A DNA stretch of 64,000 bases from Paenibacillus protaetiae. GTDB taxonomy: Bacteria; Bacillota; Bacilli; Paenibacillales; Paenibacillaceae. This document shows, piece by piece, positions 38,088 to 46,760 of this stretch; within the stretch, counting starts at the first letter, position 1; every line of letters starts with the position of its first letter. The position numbers and the translations under genes are program-made. Location: NCBI RefSeq assembly GCF_004135365.1, contig NZ_CP035492.1:2168501-2232500 (forward strand), given 5' to 3'. The notes beneath the pieces were generated by a model. It saw only the letters and a program-made list of their open reading frames with translations, had not been told where the DNA came from and ran no database searches.

Positions 38088-38275
38088 AGTGCTCCCCCGT
38101 CCCTGTACAGTTGTACCAATTAACCGCAGTCTATTTCATATAATTCTCATCTATTTAATTGGTATTAGACCAAACAAATCTACCATCTAAGCCTATTTGC
38201 AGTAAATATTATCCATAAAAGAAAAATTCAATATCGCGATGGATAAATTCAATCCGACATTCGCAAAAGAACTAC

Positions 38276-38303
38276 CATACTACCATACAAGTGTGGTAGT
38301 ATG
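38276..38303. promoter_or_regulatory. Operator of the GntR regulator
   Basis: CATACTACCA and TGGTAGTATG form a perfect 10-bp inverted repeat with an 8-base spacer. An extra half site ACTACCA lies at 38271-38277. The position 72-99 bases upstream of the GntR gene and the TGGTA-type arms fit FadR/FCD regulators. It likely autoregulates the operon, and perhaps once the divergent M20 gene. Confidence 0.8.
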
Positions 38304-38374
38304 AAAACGATCGCAATCGTTATACAGCATCATATCCGTCATCATGTCATATTCCGCTGCAAGGAGGTGGATCA

Positions 38375-39052
38375 ATGGATTTAACCAAGAAGATACAGCC
38401 GGTTTCAACCCGGGACGTTGTTTATCATTCGATTCGGGAGCAGATCCTTCGGCTGGAGCTTCTTCCCGGAACGGGACTGTCGGAGAAGGAAATATCGGTC
38501 CAGTTTAATGTAAGCCGGACGCCGGTCAGAGAAAGCTTCGTCCGTTTGTCTCAGGAAGGGCTGCTTGAAGTATATCCGCAGCGCGGCACGTTTGTTTCGC
38601 TTATTGATACCGAGCTTGTTGAAGAAGCCCGGTTCATGCGCGAGCAGCTGGAGCGTGCGGTTATCCGCTTGGCATGCGCCAGCTTCCCCGCTTCGCGGCT
38701 GGCTGATTTGAAAGCGAATCTGCTGCTGCAGAAGGCCGGAATTGAGGAATTGGACCATAACCGCATGTTTGAGCTGGATGAAGCGTATCACCGCACTCTT
38801 TTTGAAGGGTGCAATAAAAGCAATACATGGGCGGTACTGGGGCAAATTAACGCTCATTTGAACCGCAGCCGGATGCTCCGCCTTACGACGGATCATCATT
38901 GGGAGCATCTGTACGAGCAGCATACCCAAATGGTTCAAGCAATTGAAAACCAGGATGCCGCCCGCGCGGATCAGCTGATGAGCGAGCATATGAGCCTTAG
39001 CATCCATGACCAGCAGCTGCTCAAGGAGAAATACCCAGCTTATTTCAAATAA
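38375..39052 (+). CDS. GntR-family (FadR/FCD) regulator of hexuronate use
   Basis: A 225-residue transcription factor. The winged helix-turn-helix covers 12-75 (LSEKEISVQFNVSRTPVRESFVRLSQEGLL). The FCD ligand domain (about 85-215) has the expected metal-binding histidines (YHRTLFEG, HTQMVQAI, SEHM). AAGGAGGTGG precedes the ATG. It is the first gene of the uxuAB operon, so a UxuR-like repressor released by glucuronate or fructuronate is the simplest role. Confidence 0.88.
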   Translation: MDLTKKIQPVSTRDVVYHSIREQILRLELLPGTGLSEKEISVQFNVSRTPVRESFVRLSQEGLLEVYPQRGTFVSLIDTELVEEARFMREQLERAVIRLACASFPASRLADLKANLLLQKAGIEELDHNRMFELDEAYHRTLFEGCNKSNTWAVLGQINAHLNRSRMLRLTTDHHWEHLYEQHTQMVQAIENQDAARADQLMSEHMSLSIHDQQLLKEKYPAYFK

Positions 39053-39067
39053 CGGAGGGATTTCAGC

Positions 39068-40153
39068 ATGAAAATGGTATTCCGTTGGTTTGGCGAAGGG
39101 AACGATACCGTCTCCCTGGATCAAATCAGGCAAATTCCCGGGGTGGAAGGCATCGTCTGGTCGCTTCATGACGTTCCTGCCGGCGAAGAATGGCCGATGG
39201 ACAAAATTATTCAGGTCAAAGAACAGGCCGACAAAGCCGGCTTGCATCTGAAGGTTGTCGAAAGCGTAAACATTCACGAGGACATCAAGCTTGGCCTGCC
39301 AAGCCGCGACCTGTATATCGACAACTACAAAAAAACGATCGCCAAGCTGGCGCAGGTTGGCGTCAAGGTGATCTGCTACAACTTTATGCCGGTGTTCGAC
39401 TGGCTGCGCACCGATCTGCACAAAGAGCTGGAAGACGGCTCCACGGCGTTATTTTATGAAAGCAGCCGGATCGAGAACATCGACCCGCTTGAGCTGGTAA
39501 ACAAAATCAACGAAAACTCCAGCTTGACGATGCCGGGCTGGGAACCGGAAAGACTCCAGCATCTGACCAAGCTGTTCGAGCAATATAAAGGCGTAACCGA
39601 AGAAAATCTGTGGGATAATGTGACCTACTTCCTGAACGAAATTATTCCGGTTGCAGCCGAACATGATATCAAAATGGCCATCCACCCGGATGATCCGCCT
39701 TGGCCGATCTTTGGCCTGCCGCGCATTATGACGAGCCAGGACAACATCCGCCGCTTCCTGAACATCGTGGACAGCCCGTACAACGGCATCACGCTGTGCA
39801 GCGGCTCGCTTGGCGCAAATCCGGCTAACGATATCGTCGGCATGATCCACGAATTCGCAGATAAAATTCCGTTTGCGCATATCCGCAACGTACGCCGGTA
39901 CGAGAACGGCGATTTTATCGAAACGTCGCACCGCACGCAGGACGGCAGCGTCGATATTACCGGCATCGTCCAGGCTTACCACGAAGAAGGTTTCGACGGG
40001 TTCGCCCGTCCGGACCACGGGCGCCATCTGTGGGGAGAGCAATGCCGTCCGGGCTACGGCCTGTACGACCGCGCTCTCGGCATTATGTACTTGTGGGGAT
40101 TATGGGACGCATTCCAGCGTCAGGCTGAAGGCAAGGAGGCCGCAAAAGCATGA
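39068..40153 (+). CDS. uxuA: D-mannonate dehydratase
   Basis: A 361-residue TIM-barrel metalloenzyme that dehydrates D-mannonate to 2-keto-3-deoxygluconate in glucuronate breakdown. Typical blocks are [51 protein letters not shown] and [13 protein letters not shown], with the metal-binding Cys/His/Asp residues. It lies 15 bases after the regulator and overlaps the next gene by four bases (ATGA). Confidence 0.95.
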   Translation: MKMVFRWFGEGNDTVSLDQIRQIPGVEGIVWSLHDVPAGEEWPMDKIIQVKEQADKAGLHLKVVESVNIHEDIKLGLPSRDLYIDNYKKTIAKLAQVGVKVICYNFMPVFDWLRTDLHKELEDGSTALFYESSRIENIDPLELVNKINENSSLTMPGWEPERLQHLTKLFEQYKGVTEENLWDNVTYFLNEIIPVAAEHDIKMAIHPDDPPWPIFGLPRIMTSQDNIRRFLNIVDSPYNGITLCSGSLGANPANDIVGMIHEFADKIPFAHIRNVRRYENGDFIETSHRTQDGSVDITGIVQAYHEEGFDGFARPDHGRHLWGEQCRPGYGLYDRALGIMYLWGLWDAFQRQAEGKEAAKA

Positions 40154-41004
40154 AACCAAGCACTCTTCATTCATCCCTTAAAGGCAAAGTAGCGGTTGTA
40201 ACCGGCGGCGCCGGCGTATTGTGCCGGGAAATGGCTATTGAACTGGCCCGCCAAGGCGCACGCGTAGCAGTGCTGAACCGCACTGCTGCACGCGGCCAGG
40301 AAGTTGCGGCTGAAATTGTGGCCGCCGGCGGCGAAGCGATTGCTGTAGGCTGCGATGTGACTTCCGTTGAAAGCGTAAAAGCGGCTGCCGCAGAAGTGGC
40401 AAGCAAGCTTGGCCCTTGCGATATTCTGATCAACGGCGCCGGCGGCAACCATCCGAGCGCCATTACGACGAACGAAACGTACAAGGCGGAAGATGTTGCA
40501 AACCCGGATGTCGTATCCTTTTTTGACTTGGAAGTATCCGGCTTCCGCAACGTGTTTGACCTGAACATGGTCGGAACGCTTATCCCGACGCAGGAGTTTG
40601 CGAAGCAAATGGTCGGCCGCGAAGGGACAACGATCATTAATATCTCGTCCATGAGCGCGCCGTCGCCGATGACCAAAGTGCCTGCTTACAGCGCGGCTAA
40701 AGCGGCAATCGTCAACTTCACGCAGTGGATGGCCGTTCATATGGCCGATGCAGGCATCCGCGTAAATGCGATTGCTCCGGGCTTTTTCCTGACGAAGCAA
40801 AACGAACGGCTGCTGACGAACGAAGACGGCTCGCTGACCCCGCGTTCGCAGAAGATTATGACCCATACGCCGATGCGCCGCTTCGGCAAGCCGGAAGATT
40901 TGCTCGGCACGCTGCTCTGGCTGGCCGATGAAGAAATGTCCGGTTTCGTCACCGGCACGACCGTTCCGGTGGACGGCGGATTTATGGCTTACTCCGGCGT
41001 GTAA
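40150..41004 (+). CDS. uxuB: D-mannonate oxidoreductase, SDR type
   Basis: A 284-residue short-chain dehydrogenase/reductase. The cofactor loop is [14 protein letters not shown] and the catalytic Tyr-Lys pair is in AYSAAKAAI, with an upstream Ser in ISSMSAPS. In Firmicutes, fructuronate reductase is an SDR (YjmF/UxuB) rather than the long-chain enzyme of enteric bacteria, and the translational overlap with uxuA supports this assignment. The third Gly of the TGxxxGxG motif is Cys here. Isomerase (uxaC), kinase and aldolase genes are not in the window. Confidence 0.88.
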   Translation: MKPSTLHSSLKGKVAVVTGGAGVLCREMAIELARQGARVAVLNRTAARGQEVAAEIVAAGGEAIAVGCDVTSVESVKAAAAEVASKLGPCDILINGAGGNHPSAITTNETYKAEDVANPDVVSFFDLEVSGFRNVFDLNMVGTLIPTQEFAKQMVGREGTTIINISSMSAPSPMTKVPAYSAAKAAIVNFTQWMAVHMADAGIRVNAIAPGFFLTKQNERLLTNEDGSLTPRSQKIMTHTPMRRFGKPEDLLGTLLWLADEEMSGFVTGTTVPVDGGFMAYSGV

Positions 41005-41033
41005 ACGTACAGGCGGAATAAACGAGAGCACTA

Positions 41034-41077
41034 AACACCAGGCTGCCGGCACATCGCGGGCAGCCTGGTGTTTTTTT
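41034..41077 (+). terminator. Terminator of the uxuAB operon
   Basis: AACACCAGGCTGCC pairs perfectly with GGCAGCCTGGTGTT, then five more T. Confidence 0.9.
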
Positions 41078-41175
41078 GGATACGCTGCTCCGCTCGAATA
41101 CCCACTTGTCCGTTTATTTGCTACAATAGCAGTAATAACAAGCAAAGCAAACGCAATTGGATGGTGGGAATAGCC

Positions 41176-41625
41176 ATGAGCATTAATACCAAGCTTTCGG
41201 TTGGCATTCATATATTAGCTTTATTGGATACGAATAAGGAAAACGTCAATACGTCGGAATATATGGCGAGCAGCATCAATACGAACCCGGCTGTTGTCCG
41301 CAAAATTACCGGCCTGCTCCGCAATGCCGGAATGGTCGAAGCGCGTCCGGGGGTAGCCGGCGCCAAGCTCGCGAAGCCGATTGCCGGCATTACGCTGCTC
41401 GATGTATACCGGGCGGTCAATCCCGAACACGGTACGGATCTGTTCTCCATGCATAACAATCCGAATCCTGACTGCCTGATCGGCCGCCATGTCCAAACCT
41501 CTCTTGAATCCCATTTTGCCGCCGCTCAGCGTGCGCTGGAACTTGAACTGGAGAAGGTGACGGTCGGCGATATCGTCCATGACATAATGGCGATGGAACA
41601 TGACGGAAGCTTGTCTGGAAGTTGA
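41176..41625 (+). CDS. Rrf2-family regulator, YwnA-like
   Basis: A 149-residue transcription factor with an N-terminal winged helix-turn-helix (MSINTKLSVGIHILALL; NPAVVRKITGLLRNAGMV). It has a single Cys, so it lacks the three-Cys iron-sulfur site of IscR/NsrR and is closer to YwnA. GGTGGGA lies six bases before the ATG. The target genes are unknown; the divergent or downstream partner usually seen with YwnA is not obvious here. Confidence 0.85.
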   Translation: MSINTKLSVGIHILALLDTNKENVNTSEYMASSINTNPAVVRKITGLLRNAGMVEARPGVAGAKLAKPIAGITLLDVYRAVNPEHGTDLFSMHNNPNPDCLIGRHVQTSLESHFAAAQRALELELEKVTVGDIVHDIMAMEHDGSLSGS

Positions 41626-41644
41626 GTCGGAGTTATATCAAAAT

Positions 41645-41733
41645 AAAAAAAAGGCAGCCGGTTGCTGAACGCCGCCCCTCCCCAATCACCAACGATGGGG
41701 GCGCTTCGTTCAGCCGCCGGCTGCCTTTTTTTG
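41645..41733. terminator. Bidirectional terminator between rrf2 and mqnD
   Basis: A long stem: AAAAAAAGGCAGCCGG plus GCTGAACG on the left, CGTTCAGC plus CCGGCTGCCTTTTTTT on the right, with A- and T-runs at both ends. Confidence 0.9.
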
Positions 41734-41787
41734 CAATACATGCCCTTTCATAACGGGCTGCGGCACTATACAGGCTGGCGGTTCCTT

Positions 41788-42636
41788 CTAGCTTCTCAGC
41801 GCAGCCAGATCAAAGGACGGCACAAGCCCTTCCGCCGCAGCGCGTCCAAGCAGCGCTTCAATGGCCGCATAGCCGTCTTTGCCCAAATCGGCAGAAAAGT
41901 CGTTGACGTACAGATTAATATGCGCCTGAGCTACCTCAGGAGACATTTCCTGCGCATGGCTCAGCACATACTCGCGGGAGGCTTCCGGATGTTTCCACGC
42001 ATATTCCACCGAATTGCGGATCCATCCCGTCAGCGCCTCGCGGTCAATATCCGCCGTTCGCCGCACAATGATCGCGCCCAGCGGGATCGGCAGCCCAGTG
42101 TCGGATTCCCACCAGTTGCCCATATCGGCCATCAGAGCAAGGCCGTAGTTCTGGTACGTAAACCGCGCTTCGTGGATAACAAGCCCGGCATCCATCCGGC
42201 CGTCGCGGACCGCCGGCATAATTTCATCAAAAGGCATAACGACAATTTCGCCTGCGCCGCCGGGAATGTTTTGCGCCGCCCATAACCGGAACAGCAAATA
42301 AGCGGTTGAGCGCTCGCTTGGAACGGCAATCCGCTTGCCGGCCAGCGATGCCGGATCGCCTTGCCCTTCGATGCCGCTTCGGGTGAGCACAAGCGGGCCG
42401 CAGCCCCGGCCTAAAGCGCCGCCGCATGGAAGCAAAGCGTAATCGTCCAGCACCCATGGCAGCGCAGCGTACGAAATTTTCATCACTTCCGGCCCTTCTT
42501 TGGCTGCCGCAAGATGGTTGGTAATGTCGATATCGGCAAACGTAACGTCAAACTCCGGCGCACCGGGCACAAGCCCATGCGTCAAGGCATGGAAAATAAA
42601 AGTGTCGTTTGGACACGGGGAAAAGGCAATATTCAT
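41788..42636 (-). CDS. mqnD: 1,4-dihydroxy-6-naphthoate synthase
   Basis: A 282-residue enzyme of the futalosine route to menaquinone; it converts cyclic dehypoxanthine futalosine to dihydroxynaphthoate. FSPCPNDTFIFHALTHG at the N-terminus is the MqnD hallmark, and the two-domain fold resembles periplasmic-binding proteins. The start lies two bases after the mqnB stop, and the two form an operon. MqnA is related but lacks this N-terminus. Confidence 0.92.
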   Translation of the reverse strand: MNIAFSPCPNDTFIFHALTHGLVPGAPEFDVTFADIDITNHLAAAKEGPEVMKISYAALPWVLDDYALLPCGGALGRGCGPLVLTRSGIEGQGDPASLAGKRIAVPSERSTAYLLFRLWAAQNIPGGAGEIVVMPFDEIMPAVRDGRMDAGLVIHEARFTYQNYGLALMADMGNWWESDTGLPIPLGAIIVRRTADIDREALTGWIRNSVEYAWKHPEASREYVLSHAQEMSPEVAQAHINLYVNDFSADLGKDGYAAIEALLGRAAAEGLVPSFDLAALRS

Positions 42637-42638
42637 CG

Positions 42639-43337
42639 TTAAAGCACCTCCGTTAAAATGGCAAAAGCTTGTTCAAGCGCGTTCAGCGCATCTTTTATGC
42701 GCCACGCGGCTTTATCGCGCGGGCCAACGGCGTTGGAAACGGCCCGCACCTCCATGGCCGGCAGCCCGGCTTGCTGTGCTGCCGCCGCAACGCCGTAGCC
42801 TTCCATGCCTTCGGCAGCAGCGCCGGGAACAAGCGCCGCATGCCGAAGGGCTGTCTCGGCCGTGCCGGTCGCCGTCGCGACCGTAAGCACCGGACCGGCC
42901 TTCGCCGGCATACCAGCCGCCTGCAAAGCAGCTGCGGCACGGGCGGCAAGCGCCGCGGGAACCGGCACGCGGCAGCTGCCGAAGCCCAGCTCGTCCAGCG
43001 GCAAAAAGCCGTCCGGCGACTCTGCGCCAAGATCGGCCGCGACGATGTCTGTCGCCACTACAATGTCGCCGATGGCGGCTTGTCCGGCAAAACCGCCGGC
43101 AATGCCTGCAGAGATGACCAGGCCGCAGTTGTCCGCAGCGGCAAGCGCAAATGCGGTATTGGCCGCCGCCAGCGCCATGCCGACGCCGGCCAGCCGCACC
43201 TCGAAGCGGCTGTTGCCCTGCAGGCCGCGCAGCACGGCCTCGCGTTCCGCTTCGACGGAAACCATAACAAGCACGTTGCCGTTTAGTTCCGAATAACTTT
43301 CCGATTGGCTGATCAGCCCATGTGGTTTCAAGTCCAT
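42639..43337 (-). CDS. mqnB: Futalosine hydrolase
   Basis: A 232-residue nucleoside-phosphorylase-fold hydrolase (MTA/SAH nucleosidase relatives) that removes hypoxanthine from futalosine. VSAGIAGGFAG-type and GMEGYGVAAAAQQAGLP motifs fit MqnB, and the mqnD neighbour settles the assignment against a general MTA nucleosidase. The first 20 residues are slightly longer than usual; ATG at 43337 has GGAG upstream. mqnA, mqnC and mqnE are elsewhere. Confidence 0.9.
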   Translation of the reverse strand: MDLKPHGLISQSESYSELNGNVLVMVSVEAEREAVLRGLQGNSRFEVRLAGVGMALAAANTAFALAAADNCGLVISAGIAGGFAGQAAIGDIVVATDIVAADLGAESPDGFLPLDELGFGSCRVPVPAALAARAAAALQAAGMPAKAGPVLTVATATGTAETALRHAALVPGAAAEGMEGYGVAAAAQQAGLPAMEVRAVSNAVGPRDKAAWRIKDALNALEQAFAILTEVL

Positions 43338-43480
43338 TAGCCTCTGTCTCCTATCCTGACCGCATATCCGGCAGCGGGCCGTTTATGCCTTGCCTAAAAA
43401 AACCTCAAATAATAGAGTACCGCTATGCTGCCGCCGTGTAAAGCGAAGCGGCTCCCGCTTCACGCTTGCTGCCGGGCGGC

Positions 43481-43547
43481 CGAATGAATAGAAGCGCCTT
43501 GCGGAACCTGTTCAACCAGCGTTCCGCAAGGCGCTTCTATTCATTCG
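43481..43547. repeat. 27-bp perfect inverted repeat
   Basis: Arms 43481-43507 and 43521-43547 are exactly complementary over 27 bp around a 13-base loop. It lies between the mqnB 5' region and the dinB 3' end. T-rich sequence is present only 10 bases beyond the right arm (CTTTTT), so it is not a textbook terminator, although it may end the converging or tandem minus-strand transcript of dinB. Confidence 0.85.
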
Positions 43548-43564
43548 CAAGAAACTTTTTCCAT

Positions 43565-44074
43565 CTATTGCTCGTATATATAAAAAACATAGTCCGTCGA
43601 TACGCCGGCATGACCTTGCTGCCGGATCATTGCCGCAACGTTGCCCCGGTGGTAAGTGCCATGGTTCACGACATGCTGGACAAGCTCCGACAGCCTCGTC
43701 TCCAAAGCCCCGTATTGCGGATGCGTAACCGTAATGGGCTTGTCCAAATCGCTGCCGCCCAAAAAATCTTCGTACAATCCGGCACCATGTTTGAAACGTT
43801 CTTCCATCTCCTCAAAACCGGCAGAAACCGCCTCTTCCCTCAGCCTCTGCACATAGGCGACCACTTCCGGGAACGGTGTATTTTTCATTACTTCCAGCCA
43901 CATCAAATCGGTTGTATACATATGCTTCATCACCGTTTCAATCGTCGGAAAAATGCTGGTAAGCTCCTGCGTGTACACCTCATGCGGCAGCTCGCGCAGC
44001 CTTCCGAACAACTTGTCGTTCGCCCATACATGATAGCTGTACAGTTTAAGGGCAGGGTGCTGTGCTTTGTCCAT
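43565..44074 (-). CDS. DinB/YfiT-family protein
   Basis: A 169-residue four-helix-bundle protein. Histidines in MKHMYTTDLMW and HVVNHGTYHRGN form the metal-binding triad of the DinB superfamily, members of which are thiol-dependent S-transferases. The substrate is unknown; in Firmicutes bacillithiol is a plausible cofactor. The ATG at 44074 has GGAGG seven bases upstream, so the longer in-frame start at 44122 is rejected. Confidence 0.85.
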   Translation of the reverse strand: MDKAQHPALKLYSYHVWANDKLFGRLRELPHEVYTQELTSIFPTIETVMKHMYTTDLMWLEVMKNTPFPEVVAYVQRLREEAVSAGFEEMEERFKHGAGLYEDFLGGSDLDKPITVTHPQYGALETRLSELVQHVVNHGTYHRGNVAAMIRQQGHAGVSTDYVFYIYEQ

Positions 44075-44212
44075 ATTCCAGCCTCCATTCGAATAAAATG
44101 CTATTTTATACCATTTTACCACAATTATAGAGATGCTGCTCCTCTATGATTGCATAGTACTGCCGCAAATATTTTAACTGGAGGTTCAAATGAATAGAAA
44201 GAGGGAGCAAAC

Positions 44213-45099
44213 ATGAAAAATGGAAAAATCGTTTTAGCCGGCGGAACCGGATTTGTTGGTGTTTATTTGCAGGAGAAGTTCAGGGCGCATGGCTATGAGG
44301 TTGTGCTAATATCCAGGCAGCCCGGACATATCAATTGGGACCAAAAAGACGGAATGATCAAAGCGGTGAACGGCGCGGATATGCTGATCAATCTGGCCGG
44401 CAAATCTGTAAACTGCCGTTATTCGGCGGCAAACAAGCAAGAAATTATGGATTCGCGCACATGGACTACTACGGCGCTAGGCGAAGCGGCTGCCGCCTGC
44501 GATAATCCGCCTCCGCTATGGCTGAATGCAAGCACGGCGACCATATACCGGCATGCCGAAGACCGGCCGATGACGGAAAAAGACGGCGAGATAGGCACTG
44601 GTTTTTCGGTTGATGTCGCCAAAGCATGGGAGCAGTCGTTTTTTGATTTTGATTTGCCTCATACAAGGCAAGTGTCGCTGCGTATTGCGATTGTGCTCGG
44701 GAGGGCGGCGTTCTGACGCCATACCGCCGTCTGGTGAAGGCGGGGCTTGGCGGGCCGCAAGGAAGCGGCAAGCAAATGTTCAGCTGGATCCATATCGAGG
44801 ATGTATACCGGATCATCCGGTTTATTCAACAAAATGACTCTTTAAGCGGCGCAATTAACTGCGCGGCGCCCAATCCCGTTCCAAACCGGGAGCTGATGCG
44901 GCTGCTGCGGAAACATTTGAACCGGCGCTGGGGGCTGCCGGCAGCAGCATGGATGCTGGAAGCAGGCGCCTGGGCGATTGGGACCGAAACCGAGCTTATT
45001 TTGAAAAGCAGATGGGTACTGCCGGATAAACTGCTGCAGGAGCAGTTTGAATTTCAATATGGGCAGCTGGATGACGCACTGAAACAGCTGCTGCGTTAA
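44213..45099 (+). pseudogene. TIGR01777 NAD(P)-binding epimerase-like protein, frameshifted
   Basis: An extended SDR related to YfhF/SulA-type epimerases. The N-terminal nucleotide loop is VLAGGTGFVGVYLQ. As read, the frame ends at 44716 after VLGRAAF. Adding one G to the GGG run at 44703-44705 gives VLGRGGVLTPYRRLVKAGLG and continues through GKQMFSWIHIEDVYRI to the stop at 45099, about 295 residues, the normal length. A single-base sequencing error is the simplest reading. Confidence 0.85.
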
Positions 45100-45152
45100 C
45101 CGGGCTTAACCGATAGCCGGTTATAGGCCTTGGCGGCACTCCTGCCGGGCAG

Positions 45153-45311
45153 CTAATGCCTGCCGTTCACCAGCTCGTTACGGATCATTTGCTCCAGCTT
45201 ATCCACCAGCCTGTCATGTTCCGGCGGCAAGGTTTTAGCTCCAAACATTGAACGGCGCTGGTTTTTTTTGAGCAGCTCAAGCATATATTGCTTTTCCTTC
45301 AACGTAAACAT
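45153..45311 (-). CDS. Small uncharacterised protein, 52 residues
   Basis: A short open frame starting MFTLKEKQYMLELLKKNQRR and ending in NELVNGRH. GGAGG lies ten bases before the ATG at 45311. It is basic and helical (two predicted helices) and has good codon use for this genome. It lies in the gap between the epimerase and the DUF1904 gene, on the opposite strand. I do not recognise a family; small DNA- or protein-binding proteins of this size are common. Confidence 0.65.
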   Translation of the reverse strand: MFTLKEKQYMLELLKKNQRRSMFGAKTLPPEHDRLVDKLEQMIRNELVNGRH

Positions 45312-45485
45312 GAAGTGGTCGCCTCCGCTTTCCGTTATAGGTTACAGGAGATATGCTTATAGCATACCACTTGACAGGTGCCAGCGGCAGCCTGTTTGCA
45401 AAAAAACAGCAAAGCGAAACTTTTGAACCTGGTTATAGTATTAAAGTGAAGCAGATTAGATCAGCTCAAAAAGGAGACAACGTTA

Positions 45486-45830
45486 ATGCCTCACCTATTG
45501 TTTAAAGGAATTGCCGCCGACAAGCTGCACGCCGTATGCGAACCGATGGCGGAAGAGCTTGCCGCTCTGTGCCAATGCGGCACAGATAATTTTACGATGG
45601 AAATTGCCAATTGTACGGTCGTGTTTGGCGCACCGGAACAAGAAACCGCCTATTTGTTTGTTGAAGTGGCCTGGTTTGAACGGGGGAGCGATACCAGGAA
45701 CGCCTTTGCTGAAACGGTAACCCGCCATTTGCTGAAGCTGGGCGAAGCCGATATTGAGGTGGCGTTCCGCACGTACCGGGAAGACAGCTATTATATAAAC
45801 GGCTTGCCGTATGGCGACCCGGAAGCTTAA
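45486..45830 (+). CDS. DUF1904 protein
   Basis: A 114-residue protein of the DUF1904 family (MPHLLFKGIAADKL; FVEVAWFERGSDTR; INGLPYGDPEA), with a fold like tautomerases. The Pro2 position equals the catalytic N-terminal proline of that superfamily, but activity is not established. AAGGAG precedes the ATG. A terminator follows at 45858-45919. Confidence 0.8.
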   Translation: MPHLLFKGIAADKLHAVCEPMAEELAALCQCGTDNFTMEIANCTVVFGAPEQETAYLFVEVAWFERGSDTRNAFAETVTRHLLKLGEADIEVAFRTYREDSYYINGLPYGDPEA

Positions 45831-45857
45831 GCTTGCAGCAGCCGCTTATAATGAACA

Positions 45858-45919
45858 AAATGCAGCCAGATTCGCCTGAATCGCTTGACGCGATTAGGAG
45901 TGGAATCTGCTGCATTTTT
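45858..45919 (+). terminator. Terminator after the DUF1904 gene
   Basis: AATGCAGCCAGATTC pairs with GAATCTGCTGCATT with one bulge, followed by TTTTC. Confidence 0.65.
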
Positions 45920-46049
45920 CATTAGGAGAGACCGCCGGAGCAACATTCGTTCGATTTTATCCAGTCTTATCCGGAACCTTCTTCTCCATTGCCGCTTCAA
46001 TCTTCTTCAGTCTTCAATCTCTAAAGCATGCCTGCGCATCCCATGCGCA

Positions 46050-46619
46050 TCAAGCCGGCAGCACGAACTTGACCATGCGGCCGAAACGCTTGCCGCTGAC
46101 CACAATCTCGCCTTCCGGCTTATAGCCTAGCCGCGTGTATAACGCTCGCGCTTTGGCATTATCCGGCTCTACGATAAGCGTCGCGCGCGAGTAACCAAGC
46201 AGGGCGGCTTTATTCTCAAACGCCGCTATAAGCGCCGATGCGATGCCCTGGCCCCGGTATGCGGCATCTACTGCAATAGCGTCCAAATAATAATCGCCTT
46301 CCGCCGCTTCCTGCGTGATGGCGTATTCCTTGGCTCCCGTCCGCCGCATCGCCCGCTCTGCCAGCGGCTTGTCCAGCTCGGCTGCTTCGTCGCCGGAATA
46401 GCTGAGCAGCATGCCTGCGATCTGCCCTTCCCGTTTATCAACCAGCACATGCCGGTAGCTGATCCGGTTTCCTTCCTCGGCAAACAGCTGCTCCAGCGCA
46501 GCAAGCGCTTCGTCATCGTGTTCAGCGCCGGTCAAAGACCGGGCAATTGCGCTGCCGATCGCCTCATACATTAAGGCGATAACGGCTTTGGCATCTTTCT
46601 TTTCCGCTTGTACAATCAT
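46050..46619 (-). CDS. GNAT-family N-acetyltransferase
   Basis: A 189-residue acetyltransferase. The acetyl-CoA motif is AIAVDAAYRGQGIASALIAA, and the C-terminal part is NAKARALYTRLGYKPEG. The layout suggests a free-standing small-molecule or peptide acetylase; the substrate is unknown. GGAGGGG lies seven bases before the ATG at 46619; an in-frame start at 46724 has none. Confidence 0.88.
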   Translation of the reverse strand: MIVQAEKKDAKAVIALMYEAIGSAIARSLTGAEHDDEALAALEQLFAEEGNRISYRHVLVDKREGQIAGMLLSYSGDEAAELDKPLAERAMRRTGAKEYAITQEAAEGDYYLDAIAVDAAYRGQGIASALIAAFENKAALLGYSRATLIVEPDNAKARALYTRLGYKPEGEIVVSGKRFGRMVKFVLPA

Positions 46620-46760
46620 GGTGAAACCCCTCCGTTTACGGCAGAAACCTTTATTTCCTTTTATTTTATTCAAGACGTTTCTATTTATCATGGTATAATG
46701 ATTGTTGGTCTTTTTCCAGCACATATACCCATACTAGCGATTTCAAACAGGTGATAGTTA

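Noticed and set aside
43481-43547. Insertion-sequence terminal repeats
   Set aside because: The arms are only 13 bases apart with no transposase or target duplication; at most a hairpin element.
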